DNA of 64,000 bases, from NCBI RefSeq assembly GCF_021390535.1, contig NZ_JAJUXG010000008.1:1-64000 (forward strand). Reading direction: 5' to 3'. Positions 23,628 through 32,304 of the stretch are shown one piece after another (the first letter of the stretch is position 1; each line of letters begins with the position of its first letter). Both the position numbers and the translations under genes were made by a program. The notes beneath the pieces were generated by a model. It worked only from the letters and a program-made list of their open reading frames with translations, was not told where the DNA came from and searched no databases. This DNA comes from Dyadobacter sp. CY312. GTDB taxonomy: Bacteria; Bacteroidota; Bacteroidia; Cytophagales; Spirosomataceae.

Positions 23628-23963
23628 ATGATAAGTCAACTCGAAGAAATAAAAGATACACTCTTTAAGTATTTCGAAACCCGGATCGATTTATTCAAAA
23701 TCGAGATCAGAGACAAGGTTGAGCGAGCCGTAGTGATGGCAGTGTACGCTGCTGCACTGTTGTGTATCGCACTTACCATCCTGATTCTGATCGTAATCTT
23801 AATAGGTACTTTTTTAAATAAATGGCTCGAAAGTGATTATCTGGGCTACCTGATATTACTGGGAGTTTTTGTTCTGAAATTAATCCTGTGGATCGTTTTC
23901 CGGGAAAATCTGATCGGTTCTATCCGGGGATTTATTGCCCGGTTTGTCAAAGCAAAAGAGTAA
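23628..23963 (+). CDS. Holin-X-like (phage holin III superfamily) membrane protein
   Basis: The 111 residues consist of a charged amphipathic start (MISQLEEIKDTLFKYFETRI) that may lie on the membrane, then two membrane helices (about 38-62 and 71-92). The pattern matches small envelope proteins near YqjD/ElaB-like clusters. It lies 60 bp downstream of the other holin-family gene; the two plus the next gene look like an envelope-stress group. Confidence 0.7.
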   Translation: MISQLEEIKDTLFKYFETRIDLFKIEIRDKVERAVVMAVYAAALLCIALTILILIVILIGTFLNKWLESDYLGYLILLGVFVLKLILWIVFRENLIGSIRGFIARFVKAKE

Positions 23964-24062
23964 TAATTCAGTAATGCATGTTCATTTCAAAATAATTTAA
24001 GCTTAAATTGTTATTTTTGGACTCCATAGGTACAATTCCAGGCACACTTAAACAGGAATAAA

Positions 24063-24488
24063 ATGAATGGATTATCAGAGTCAACCATAAAGCTTTCAAA
24101 GCCATTTTCATCTGATACAGAAGAAGATATGCAGGTTCTGATGCACGATGCAAGTGTCTATCGGGATAAACTTGAAGGGCAGTGGGATGATCTTAAAACG
24201 GATGCAAAGCAGTATGGAAAACATGCATTGGTTATCGGAGGAGTTGTAACCACTACTTTCCTGCTACTTAATGCGTTTCTGCCTGATCCAAAGAAAAAAG
24301 CAAAGCCACTCAAGCTGGTTGAAAGTGAGCCTGTGAAGAAAAAAGTTAAATTGAAAAGCCAAAGCCAGAACACGGTTGTGAGTGCTGTTCAAAGTTTAGC
24401 CTGGACATTGGCAGTAGGATGGGCACGACAGAAGCTAAAGAATTATATTGCAGATGACCGTAACTCGAATGACAACAGCGAATCGTAA
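24063..24488 (+). CDS. Uncharacterised membrane-anchored protein
   Basis: I do not recognise a named family. The 141 residues have an acidic N-terminal half, one membrane helix about 58-75 (ALVIGGVVTTTFLLLNAFL), a Lys/Pro/Ser-rich linker, and a second amphipathic segment AVQSLAWTLAVGWARQKLKN. The layout resembles YqjD-type ribosome- or membrane-binding proteins only loosely. The stop overlaps the start of the next gene, which supports cotranscription. Confidence 0.65.
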   Translation: MNGLSESTIKLSKPFSSDTEEDMQVLMHDASVYRDKLEGQWDDLKTDAKQYGKHALVIGGVVTTTFLLLNAFLPDPKKKAKPLKLVESEPVKKKVKLKSQSQNTVVSAVQSLAWTLAVGWARQKLKNYIADDRNSNDNSES

Positions 24489-25242
24489 AATAGCAGACCT
24501 TCTTTCAACAAGAAAAATTGAACAAAAGAAATCGTTTGCTGTTCTTTTAGATCCTGACAAAGTTGATTTTGACACCTTTCCTGCATTTTTAAAATATGCA
24601 GAAGACCATGGTGTCGACTTTTTTTTCGTTGGCGGTAGTCTGATCACGCATTATGCGATTGATCAGCTTATTGCTGCAATACATGAATATACCCAAATTC
24701 CGGCCATCCTTTTTCCCGGAAGTAACCTGCATATAGATCCGTCAGCGGATGCAATCCTCTTTTTATCTCTTATTTCGGGGCGTAATGCCGATTTACTGAT
24801 AGGTCAACAGGTTATTGCAGCCCCATTACTTAAAAAGAGCGGCATAGAAGTATTACCTACCGGTTATATGCTGGTAGAGAGCGGCAGGCCAACTACCGTT
24901 TCCTACATCAGTAACACCAATCCAATGCCACGAAACAAGCCGGGTATTGCCGCATGTACAGCACTGGCCGGTGAGTTGCTCGGGTTAAAAAATATGTTCC
25001 TTGATGCAGGCAGCGGAGCAGAATTTCCTGTCCCTGCGGCAATTATAGGTGCAGTACGCCAGGCAGTGGATACGCCCATTATAGTTGGCGGTGGAATAGA
25101 CACATACGAAAAAGCATATACTGCATTAGAAGCCGGCGCCGATGTGATCGTGGTTGGCAACGGAATAGAACAGAACCCTTCATTACTTCCGGAAGTTGCC
25201 GCCAGTGTAAAAGCTTTTAACAGCGGATTGCAGAAGGTTTAA
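24454..25242 (+). CDS. GGGP synthase family (prenylglyceryl phosphate synthase)
   Basis: About 262 residues from ATG 24454; ATG 24469 and TTG 24448 are alternatives, all overlapping the previous gene by 20-41 bp. The barrel protein shows LLDPDKVDFD near the start, FFFVGGSLIT, LFPGSN, a GIEVLPTGYMLVESG stretch and VGGGIDTYEKA for phosphate binding. The family joins a long prenyl diphosphate to glycerol 1-phosphate; Bacteroidota have the group II type, which makes geranylgeranyl- or similar glyceryl phosphate. Its physiological product in these bacteria is not settled. Confidence 0.85.
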   Translation: MTVTRMTTANRKIADLLSTRKIEQKKSFAVLLDPDKVDFDTFPAFLKYAEDHGVDFFFVGGSLITHYAIDQLIAAIHEYTQIPAILFPGSNLHIDPSADAILFLSLISGRNADLLIGQQVIAAPLLKKSGIEVLPTGYMLVESGRPTTVSYISNTNPMPRNKPGIAACTALAGELLGLKNMFLDAGSGAEFPVPAAIIGAVRQAVDTPIIVGGGIDTYEKAYTALEAGADVIVVGNGIEQNPSLLPEVAASVKAFNSGLQKV

Positions 25243-25333
25243 GAAAATATGGAGGAATATATTGTACTAAATTAAGGGAATGAGGTAATTTCTAAGGAAA
25301 TTTTAAGTTCTTGGAAAAATACAATCCAAAATG

Positions 25334-25366
25334 TTGGGATTATTGATATCAATCATATTACCTTTG
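25334..25366 (+). promoter_or_regulatory. Promoter of the small lipoprotein gene
   Basis: TTG (25334-25336), 22-bp spacer and TACCTTTG (25359-25366) fit the Bacteroidota consensus. Start of transcription would be near 25370, about 20 nt before ATG 25393. Confidence 0.55.
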
Positions 25367-25392
25367 CATCGAACCTTAATTACACCCAAGAA

Positions 25393-25575
25393 ATGAAAAA
25401 AATATTTGCTCTTGCGTTCGTTGCCGGGATGGTAGCTTTCGCTTCTTGCACAAGCAAGCCTGCTGAAGAATCTGCTGATTCAACTGCAATCACAGTAGAA
25501 ACTCCAGTTGATACAATTGCTGTTGATACAGTAGCTGCTGATTCTGCTGCAGTTGACACTGCTACAGTGAAGTAA
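25393..25575 (+). CDS. Small Ala/Asp/Thr/Val-rich lipoprotein
   Basis: The 60-residue product has a lipoprotein signal (MKKIFALAFVAGMVAFASC, lipobox at FASC, Cys 19) and a mature part of about 41 residues built of repeats of (A/V)DT(I/V)A(A/V)DS. It has its own promoter and terminator, so it is a real single-gene unit. Function is unknown; such tiny acidic lipoproteins are often abundant in Bacteroidota envelopes. Confidence 0.75.
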   Translation: MKKIFALAFVAGMVAFASCTSKPAEESADSTAITVETPVDTIAVDTVAADSAAVDTATVK

Positions 25576-25601
25576 TTCACCGAAAGCTTGTAAAAGTTTT
25601 G

Positions 25602-25635
25602 AAAAGCCCTATGAAAATAGGGCTTTTCTGTTTTT
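25602..25635 (+). terminator. Terminator of the small lipoprotein gene
   Basis: AAAAGCCCTA and TAGGGCTTTT pair over 10 bp around TGAAAA, with a T-rich tail. The next gene's ATG (25644) is just after. Confidence 0.8.
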
Positions 25636-25643
25636 ATTTAAAA

Positions 25644-26261
25644 ATGATAAAGAAAGTAACTTTTGAACCCTATGTTCCGCAGGCAGCCATTGCCTATTGT
25701 GAATATTTATTTCAAAATAATAACTTTGATTTTTATCTGGTCAGGCCACGCCGCACGCGCCTAGGCGACTTCACCAGCCGGCCCGGATTTAAACCGCGGA
25801 TTACGGTAAATGTAAACCTGAACCCTTACAACTTCCTGATTACCTATCTTCACGAAGTGGCACATTACGTGGTCTATCAAAAGTATAAGGGGATGTTCAA
25901 ACGGAAAGTTGCCCCGCATGGAACAGAGTGGAAGCGAGAATTTAATACTTTGTTACAGCCGGTTATGAATGACAATACCTTTCCTTCCGATGTGCTCTTT
26001 CCTCTATTGGCCTATGCGGCCAATCCAAAGGCATCTACAGGAGCCGATCAGGTATTATATAATGCGCTGAAAAAATATGATGACCCTGAATTGATGCTAA
26101 ATAAAACTGCTTTAATTCATCTGAATGAGGGCGCGGATTTCGTTTTCCAGAACAGGCTGTTTGTCAAAGGTGCTGTCAGGCGTGCCCGTGTGCTCTGTGT
26201 AGATAAGGTTTCGCAACGTCGGTATACAATTCCTGCCCATGCATTGGTTGAAGCTTGTTAA
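25644..26261 (+). CDS. SprT-like zinc-binding protein
   Basis: From ATG 25644 (MIKKVTFEPYVPQAAIAYC) the product is 205 residues; an upstream ATG at 25599 would start inside the terminator hairpin and is rejected. The SprT-like zinc motif is HEVAHYVVYQ, with a further His in PHGTEWK as probable third ligand. SprT-like domains occur in DNA-protein crosslink proteases and unknown bacterial proteins. It overlaps porU by 23 bp. Confidence 0.8.
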   Translation: MIKKVTFEPYVPQAAIAYCEYLFQNNNFDFYLVRPRRTRLGDFTSRPGFKPRITVNVNLNPYNFLITYLHEVAHYVVYQKYKGMFKRKVAPHGTEWKREFNTLLQPVMNDNTFPSDVLFPLLAYAANPKASTGADQVLYNALKKYDDPELMLNKTALIHLNEGADFVFQNRLFVKGAVRRARVLCVDKVSQRRYTIPAHALVEAC

Positions 26262-29200
26262 TTCCCGTATAACATTCATTAGAAATCTTCTTTTTTTTGG
26301 AGGTTTGTTATGGTATGGAAATAGCAATGCGCAAAAATCGTCTACTTTATCATCAGGTCAGTTGTACAAACTTTCCATTACCCAAACAGGTGTTCATAAA
26401 ATTGATGTAAACTTCCTTAAATCCATGGGAGTGGATGCTGCATCAGTGAATCCTGAAAAGATCCGTTTGTTTGGAAATGGAGGTAAAATGCTTCCACAAC
26501 GAAATGCAGACAAACGTCCCGATAACCCAACTGAAAATGCAATTTGGATACAAGGAGGCGAAGATGGTCGTTTTGACGCAGGTGACGCAATATTTTTCTA
26601 TGCAGAGTCGCCACATGTAATTTTAGCTGACTCGTTGACTTCAACGCTAAGTCATCAAATCAATCATTATTCTGACACAACTTTTTATTTCCTTTCCATT
26701 GGGTCTGAAAATGGTTTAAGGATTAAAAACGAGTCCACGATCAGTAATAAGCAGGGTATTGTCATCACGGAATTTGAAGATTACTGGTATCACGAAAAGA
26801 ATTCTATCAATCTGTTGCGTTCTGGCCGGGAATGGTGGGGCGAATATATAGGCACCGCACCTTTTGTTGTTCAGGCCGACTTGCCGGGAATTGTAGCAGG
26901 TTCGGAAATCAGGTTTTCAGGATCTGCGGTAGGTGCTGCGCAGATTCCAACGCGGTTTTTGTGGCAATTGAATGGTCAGTTGCTTGGTGACAGTGCGATA
27001 AGGGCCGTGGGATCCGGAACGTATGATATTAAGGGGCAGCAAAATATAGTTAATTATACTTCAGTAGCTACCGGAAATGCCTCTCCGGTTTCTCTAAGCG
27101 TAAGTTATGACCGAAAAGGACAAGGCTCCGCGCAGGCATATCTGAATTTTTTGGGAATACAGGTTAAAAGGGAGTTGGCTGTGTATGATAAGCAACAGAT
27201 ATATAGATTCTTCCCAAGTTCGAAAGATACAGTTACCTATCAGTTTAAAAACGGAGCCGCAGAATGGCAATTCTGGAACATAACAGATTCGTTTAAACCC
27301 AGTTTTGTACCAATATCCGGCAACTCCGCTACGCTTACGCATGGTCGCAGATTACGCAGTTTTATTGGTTTCCATCCGTCACAGGCATTGGTTCCGGAAA
27401 GCTGGCAGGCCGTTCCGAATCAAAATTTGATGGAGGAGCGGGTTCCCGACATGCTTATCGTGACCGCTCCATTATGGAAAAATCAGGCGGAGCGACTGGC
27501 ATCTTTCCGCGAAGAGAACGACGGAATGGACGTATTGGTTGTCACCACAGGTCAGGTCTATAATGAATTCGCTTCCGGGAAGGCTGATATTTCGGCCATA
27601 AGGGATTTCGCTAAAAAGCTGCACGATAAAGAGCCCGACAAGCTGAAATACCTGCTTCTTTTTGGAGATGCTACCTTCGATTATAAAAATAATCTTCTCA
27701 ATCAATCTGAGTCGATTTGTAGTAATTGGGTGCCTGTTTATGAAAGTCGGGAGTCGCTTAATCCGGTTTATACACATTCGTCTGATGATTATTTTGGTTT
27801 TATGGATGCGGACGAAGGAAACTGGATAGAATCTGAAAGCGGTGACCATCTTCTGGATATCGGCGTAGGCAGGTTGCCGGTGAAAACGATTGCTGAGGCG
27901 CAAACTGTCGTAGACAAAATCATCCGGTATTCATCCTCCCCAAAAGGAATGGCTGGTTGGAGAAATACAATCCATTTTGTAGCCGATGACGGTGATGGAA
28001 AAATTCATCAGCGCGATGCTGATTTACTAGCTCAGCTCGCGGGAAAGCAATTTTTACCATCCAGGATTTTTCTTGACGCGTTTCCTCAGATCATCACACC
28101 GCTGGGTCAGAGGGTGCCTAAGGTAAATGAAGCGATCGGGAAGAGCATTAATGACGGAGTTTTAGTTTTAAACTATACCGGGCATGGCGGTACAAGCGGA
28201 TGGGCAGAAGAGCAAGTACTCACACTGAATGATATGCTATCTGTGCGCGGACTGGATAATATGCCGCTCCTGCTCACAGCTACATGCGATTTTGGCCGGT
28301 ATGATGATCCCGGACTGGTATCTGGTGCGGAGATTATGGTGCTTAGTCCTAAAGGAGGTGCAATTGGCGCAGTAACTACAACCAGACCGGTTTATTCAAG
28401 TACGAATTTTACCATCAATAAAGCATTTTACGATGCATTGCTAAATGCAGGTCCAGATGCCCGGCTGGGAGATATTTTCAGAGAGACTAAAAATAAAGGA
28501 CTTGCCGGGGCGTTGAATCGCAATTTTACCCTGCTGGGAGATCCTTCATTGCGCCTGGCTAAACCCGAAAAAAGAATTCGGTTTGCGGGGTCGGCCGATA
28601 CGTTGCGTGCACTGGCCAAGGTAAGTATACAGTTGGAGGTTATTGATGCCAGGACAGGTGTTCGTGATCCTGAATTTCAGGGAACTGCGCGCATAGCAGT
28701 TTATGATAAACAAACTGTTTTTAAAACATTGGGTAATCAGGATTCACCTGAGAGTTATTCGGAATTTCGCAGTAAACTTTTCGACGGAAGTGTGACAGTG
28801 CGTGACGGTAAAATCAGCTGCGAATTTGTGATGCCAAAAGACATTGATTATCGTTTGGGTGTCGGTCGGATCAGTGTTTATGCTGTTAGTGCGGACAGCC
28901 TTACAGACGCAGGTGACCAGCTGGATGTGGCGATCGGAGGCAGTGCGCCCATGATTACGGACAATACCCCGCCTAAGATATCAGCCTGGCTCAACAATAA
29001 GTCATTCCGTAATGGAGATGTTGTAGGAGAGTCACCGCAACTCATCGTGGAAGTAAGTGACGAAAGCGGGATAAATGTGTCAAAAGCTGGCATTGGTCAT
29101 GACATCACGATGACTTTAAATGACACCCTCGTTATTACTCTTAATGATTATTACACAGCGGATTTGGATAAATATACGTCCGGAACCATTACCTATCCTT

Positions 29201-29616
29201 TTCAGGATCTTCCCACAGGGAATTATACAGTCAGGATAAAAGTGTGGGACATATATACTAACTCTTCGGAAATAGCGTTCGGATTTCAGGTGCAGTCCGC
29301 AACTGGGATCAAACTAACGGATTTGAAAGTTTTCCCTAACCCATTTGACAAGGATTTGTCTTTTGAAATGAGCCACAATCGTCCTAATGAGGATGTAGAC
29401 GTTACCTTTCGGCTTTTTCTCACCAATGGACAACAGTTGGGATCAGTTAATTGGACCTATTATTACAGTGACCCGGTGATCAGAGAATCGGTTTCATCAA
29501 CCAGACTGGGATCGTTATTGAACAGAATGATTTCATATATATACACAGTTGAAGTCAGATCATTGAAAGACAACTCGGTTGACAAACGCTCCGGGAAGAT
29601 CATCCGGTCGCCTTAG
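26239..29616 (+). CDS. porU: Type IX secretion sortase PorU (C25 cysteine peptidase)
   Basis: PorU removes the C-terminal sorting domain of T9SS cargo on the cell surface and attaches cargo to A-LPS. The 1125-residue protein has a signal peptide (about 1-31), an N-terminal beta domain, and a C25 gingipain-like catalytic domain: His 649 in NYTGHGG and Cys 683 in TATCDFG. The C-terminal part has a beta-sandwich and ends with a sorting-domain-like segment (VFPNPFDKDLSFEM, about 1035). It is followed by porV, its partner in the attachment complex. The start at 26239 overlaps the SprT-like gene. Confidence 0.93.
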   Translation: MHWLKLVNSRITFIRNLLFFGGLLWYGNSNAQKSSTLSSGQLYKLSITQTGVHKIDVNFLKSMGVDAASVNPEKIRLFGNGGKMLPQRNADKRPDNPTENAIWIQGGEDGRFDAGDAIFFYAESPHVILADSLTSTLSHQINHYSDTTFYFLSIGSENGLRIKNESTISNKQGIVITEFEDYWYHEKNSINLLRSGREWWGEYIGTAPFVVQADLPGIVAGSEIRFSGSAVGAAQIPTRFLWQLNGQLLGDSAIRAVGSGTYDIKGQQNIVNYTSVATGNASPVSLSVSYDRKGQGSAQAYLNFLGIQVKRELAVYDKQQIYRFFPSSKDTVTYQFKNGAAEWQFWNITDSFKPSFVPISGNSATLTHGRRLRSFIGFHPSQALVPESWQAVPNQNLMEERVPDMLIVTAPLWKNQAERLASFREENDGMDVLVVTTGQVYNEFASGKADISAIRDFAKKLHDKEPDKLKYLLLFGDATFDYKNNLLNQSESICSNWVPVYESRESLNPVYTHSSDDYFGFMDADEGNWIESESGDHLLDIGVGRLPVKTIAEAQTVVDKIIRYSSSPKGMAGWRNTIHFVADDGDGKIHQRDADLLAQLAGKQFLPSRIFLDAFPQIITPLGQRVPKVNEAIGKSINDGVLVLNYTGHGGTSGWAEEQVLTLNDMLSVRGLDNMPLLLTATCDFGRYDDPGLVSGAEIMVLSPKGGAIGAVTTTRPVYSSTNFTINKAFYDALLNAGPDARLGDIFRETKNKGLAGALNRNFTLLGDPSLRLAKPEKRIRFAGSADTLRALAKVSIQLEVIDARTGVRDPEFQGTARIAVYDKQTVFKTLGNQDSPESYSEFRSKLFDGSVTVRDGKISCEFVMPKDIDYRLGVGRISVYAVSADSLTDAGDQLDVAIGGSAPMITDNTPPKISAWLNNKSFRNGDVVGESPQLIVEVSDESGINVSKAGIGHDITMTLNDTLVITLNDYYTADLDKYTSGTITYPFQDLPTGNYTVRIKVWDIYTNSSEIAFGFQVQSATGIKLTDLKVFPNPFDKDLSFEMSHNRPNEDVDVTFRLFLTNGQQLGSVNWTYYYSDPVIRESVSSTRLGSLLNRMISYIYTVEVRSLKDNSVDKRSGKIIRSP

Positions 29617-29635
29617 ATTGAATAAAACTTATTAT

Positions 29636-29671
29636 TTTGTTTAGTATTAAATATCTTTCATCGTACTTTTG
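29636..29671 (+). promoter_or_regulatory. Possible promoter of porV
   Basis: TTTG (29636-29639), 24-bp spacer and TACTTTTG (29664-29671) resemble the Bacteroidota consensus with a long spacer. It lies within the 106-bp gap between porU and porV and would allow extra porV expression. Confidence 0.5.
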
Positions 29672-29722
29672 ACCCTTTAAAGAAGCTGATTAAAAGCACT
29701 TCCTATCGCAAATCCAATTTCT

Positions 29723-30874
29723 ATGAGACTTTTTTTTGTTACTTTATCCTCATTATTTGTTTTAACAAGTGGGGTTTCAATGGCCCAAACTGATTCACTA
29801 AGAATTCCACACTCACCACTATCCTTCTTAACATTTGCTCCCGACGCTAGAAGTGCAGCTATGGGAGAAGCCGGTGTGGCGCTCAGTCCTGATGCAAATT
29901 CCACTTACTGGAACGCAGCAAAATTACCTTACAACAGTAAAGATTTCGGAGTATCAGCTTCATACACGCCCTGGTTGAGAAACCTGGTAGATGATATGTG
30001 GCTGGGATATATATCTGCATATAAAAAGCTTGACGACAAGCAGGCTGTTGCAGTTTCTGTGAATTACTTCAACAACGGAGAGCTTGATCTTCGTGATGGG
30101 GCAGGTACGAACCTTGGGTATTTCAGTTCGAGAGAATTTGCACTTAACGGAACGTATTCACGTCAGTTGGGCAAAAACTTCTCTATGGGTTTAACGCTGA
30201 AATACATTTCATCCAACCTTGCAGGAAACGCAGTTATCAATGGTGTGTCTTTGAAAACGGCTCGTACTGCGGCCGGTGATATCAGCGCATATTATCGCAA
30301 ACAATATAACAACGAAGATACAGGTGGTGAGTTCACCTGGTCTCTGGGTGCGGTACTGTCTAACCTTGGAGGTAAGATCAATTACGGTTCAGGAAGTGAA
30401 ACTGAAAACTTTATCCCTACAAACCTGAAAATTGGTGGTGGATTGTCTTTCTCAGCTGACGGCCGTAACAAATTCAACTTCATCGCTGATGTAAGTAAAC
30501 TGATGGTGCCTACACCGGATGGAACTACAAGAATAAATGATAAGGGAGCTTTGGCAGGAGCATTCGGATCATTCTCTGATGCACCTGATGGCTTTAAAGA
30601 GGAAATACAGGAACTTGCTATTGCAGCTGGTGCTGAATACTGGTACAATGATATTTTCGCAATACGTGGTGGTTATTTTGGTGAACACAAAAACAAAAGC
30701 GGGCGTAAATTTTTCACTGCCGGTGCTGGAATTCGTTTCGCTGATCGCTATGCAGTAGACTTTGCTTATATGTTCCCAATTGCTCAAAACAGCCCGTTGG
30801 CACAAACATTACGTATCTCACTTGGACTTTACCTGAACAAGGCAGAGAAACTTGATATATCTGACGAAAAGTAA
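29723..30874 (+). CDS. porV: Type IX secretion outer membrane protein PorV
   Basis: PorV (LptO) is a FadL-like outer membrane barrel that takes T9SS cargo from the translocon and hands it to PorU. The 383 residues have a signal peptide ending SMAQ, the typical LTFAPDARSAAMGEAGVA opening, SPDANSTYWNAAKL and a barrel of alternating strands ending in a FAYMFPIAQNSPLAQTLRIS region. Length is as expected. Adjacent to porU, as in many Bacteroidota. Confidence 0.94.
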   Translation: MRLFFVTLSSLFVLTSGVSMAQTDSLRIPHSPLSFLTFAPDARSAAMGEAGVALSPDANSTYWNAAKLPYNSKDFGVSASYTPWLRNLVDDMWLGYISAYKKLDDKQAVAVSVNYFNNGELDLRDGAGTNLGYFSSREFALNGTYSRQLGKNFSMGLTLKYISSNLAGNAVINGVSLKTARTAAGDISAYYRKQYNNEDTGGEFTWSLGAVLSNLGGKINYGSGSETENFIPTNLKIGGGLSFSADGRNKFNFIADVSKLMVPTPDGTTRINDKGALAGAFGSFSDAPDGFKEEIQELAIAAGAEYWYNDIFAIRGGYFGEHKNKSGRKFFTAGAGIRFADRYAVDFAYMFPIAQNSPLAQTLRISLGLYLNKAEKLDISDEK

Positions 30875-30898
30875 GGTTTACAATTTTTATAATTTGGG

Positions 30899-30934
30899 AG
30901 CGAATGGCGTTATTGCAACGTCATTCGCTTTCTT
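30899..30934 (+). terminator. Terminator after porV
   Basis: AGCGAATGGCGTT and AACGTCATTCGCT pair over 13 positions with one G-T, loop ATTGC, followed by a T-rich stretch. The next gene starts 15 bp further. Confidence 0.75.
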
Positions 30935-30949
30935 CATTTAAAACTGACT

Positions 30950-32230
30950 ATGTTCCCCGACCGAACCATTGCTCCCGACTTTAAAATCATAAATTCAATT
31001 CATTTACCAGAAACTAAAAACCATTTACTGGATAACGGAACACAGTTGCATGTGATCAATATCGGTGAGCAGCCAGTAGTACGGTTGGAATGTATTTTTG
31101 AGGCTGGGAACTGGCAAGAAGAAACACCTGGCGCAGCCTTCTTCGCTATCAAGATGCTACCGGAAGGTACACCCGACTTTACATCAGCGGAGATCAGCGA
31201 GGCGTTTGACAGAATTGGCGCTTTTACAGATTTTACTAATAATTCAGATCGTACAGGGATAACTGTTTACTGCCTTTCAAGATTTCTGCCTGAGGTGCTT
31301 CCTTTGGTAAAAGATATGATGCAAAAAGCGACTTTCCCCGTGAAAGAGCTGGAAGACCTTCGAAATATTACTTTACAGAACCTAAGGGTTAATAAAGAAA
31401 AGACCTCATATCTGGCAACTGTGGAGTTCAGGAAAGGATTGTTTGGTAGCGATCATCCTTATGGTCAAAGTCAGAATGAAACAGACCTTGAAGAACTTAA
31501 ACTGGAACAGATCACCGAACACTACGACCGTTTTATTAAAAATGGTCACTATACGGTTGTGCTTGCCGGGCAGGTTCAGGATGGGGATATTGCTGTCGTA
31601 AAAGAATATCTGGGGAAAGATAATGCGCTTAATGAGCCATCTGTTGCACTGCCGGATACTCCTGTTGATTACCGAGGGAATGCTGTTCTGATAGAGAAGG
31701 AGGATGGTGTACAATCCACCATTCGGATTGGTCGCAGAATGTTCACCCGCCATCATCCTGACTATTTTAAGATGCTTGTCACTAACGAAATTCTGGGCGG
31801 CTATTTTGGTTCGCGTTTGATGAAGAATATCAGGGAAGAAAAAGGATTGACCTACGGTATTTCCTCACATCTGATAACCCTCCGTAATGACGGGTATTTT
31901 ATGATCGGTACGGATGTAAAAAAGGAATTCACGCAACAGACCATTGATGAAATTAAAAAGGAGATAAATAAGCTTCGTACCGAACTTGTAGGAGCAGAAG
32001 AATTGCAGACTGTGAAGAATTTTATGGCAGGGGAATTTGCAGGATCACTGAACACTGCTTTTGAAGTAGCTGACAGAAGAAAAATATTGCTTCTGGACGG
32101 TCTGCCTTCTGATTTCTTCAATCGTTACATTGATCAGATACATGCTACAACCAGTGAAGATATTTTGGAAATGGCAAAAACATATCTGAATCCTGATGAC
32201 ATGCTTGAAGTTGTGGTTGGAGGGAAGTGA
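30950..32230 (+). CDS. M16 (insulinase-like) family protein lacking the zinc motif
   Basis: The 426-residue protein has the two M16 domains, but the HxxEH zinc motif at 64-68 is FFAIK: the family sequence AHFLEHMLFKGT aligns with AFFAIKMLPEGT. It is therefore probably non-catalytic. The second domain keeps the LGGYFGSRLMKNIREEKGLT segment that closes over substrate in M16 partners. Usually an inactive subunit pairs with an active one; none is adjacent here. No signal peptide is seen, so it is probably cytosolic. Confidence 0.85.
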   Translation: MFPDRTIAPDFKIINSIHLPETKNHLLDNGTQLHVINIGEQPVVRLECIFEAGNWQEETPGAAFFAIKMLPEGTPDFTSAEISEAFDRIGAFTDFTNNSDRTGITVYCLSRFLPEVLPLVKDMMQKATFPVKELEDLRNITLQNLRVNKEKTSYLATVEFRKGLFGSDHPYGQSQNETDLEELKLEQITEHYDRFIKNGHYTVVLAGQVQDGDIAVVKEYLGKDNALNEPSVALPDTPVDYRGNAVLIEKEDGVQSTIRIGRRMFTRHHPDYFKMLVTNEILGGYFGSRLMKNIREEKGLTYGISSHLITLRNDGYFMIGTDVKKEFTQQTIDEIKKEINKLRTELVGAEELQTVKNFMAGEFAGSLNTAFEVADRRKILLLDGLPSDFFNRYIDQIHATTSEDILEMAKTYLNPDDMLEVVVGGK

Positions 32231-32243
32231 AGAGGGAGTTTGC

Positions 32244-32291
32244 AGTCAAAAGTTCACAGCTGGCAGTATTTCCAACTGTGAACTTTTGACT
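32244..32291. terminator. Bidirectional terminator between convergent genes
   Basis: AGTCAAAAGTTCACAG (32244-32259) and CTGTGAACTTTTGACT (32276-32291) form a perfect 16-bp stem. It lies between the ends of the M16-like and photolyase genes. Confidence 0.7.
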
Positions 32292-32304
32292 TAAAACTAA
32301 ACAA

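Noticed and set aside
23232..23963. Holin-family genes as a sign of prophage
   Set aside because: These families are common chromosomal membrane proteins; no other phage gene is near.
25599..25643. Longer start for the SprT-like gene
   Set aside because: It would begin inside the lipoprotein terminator hairpin; ATG 25644 fits better.
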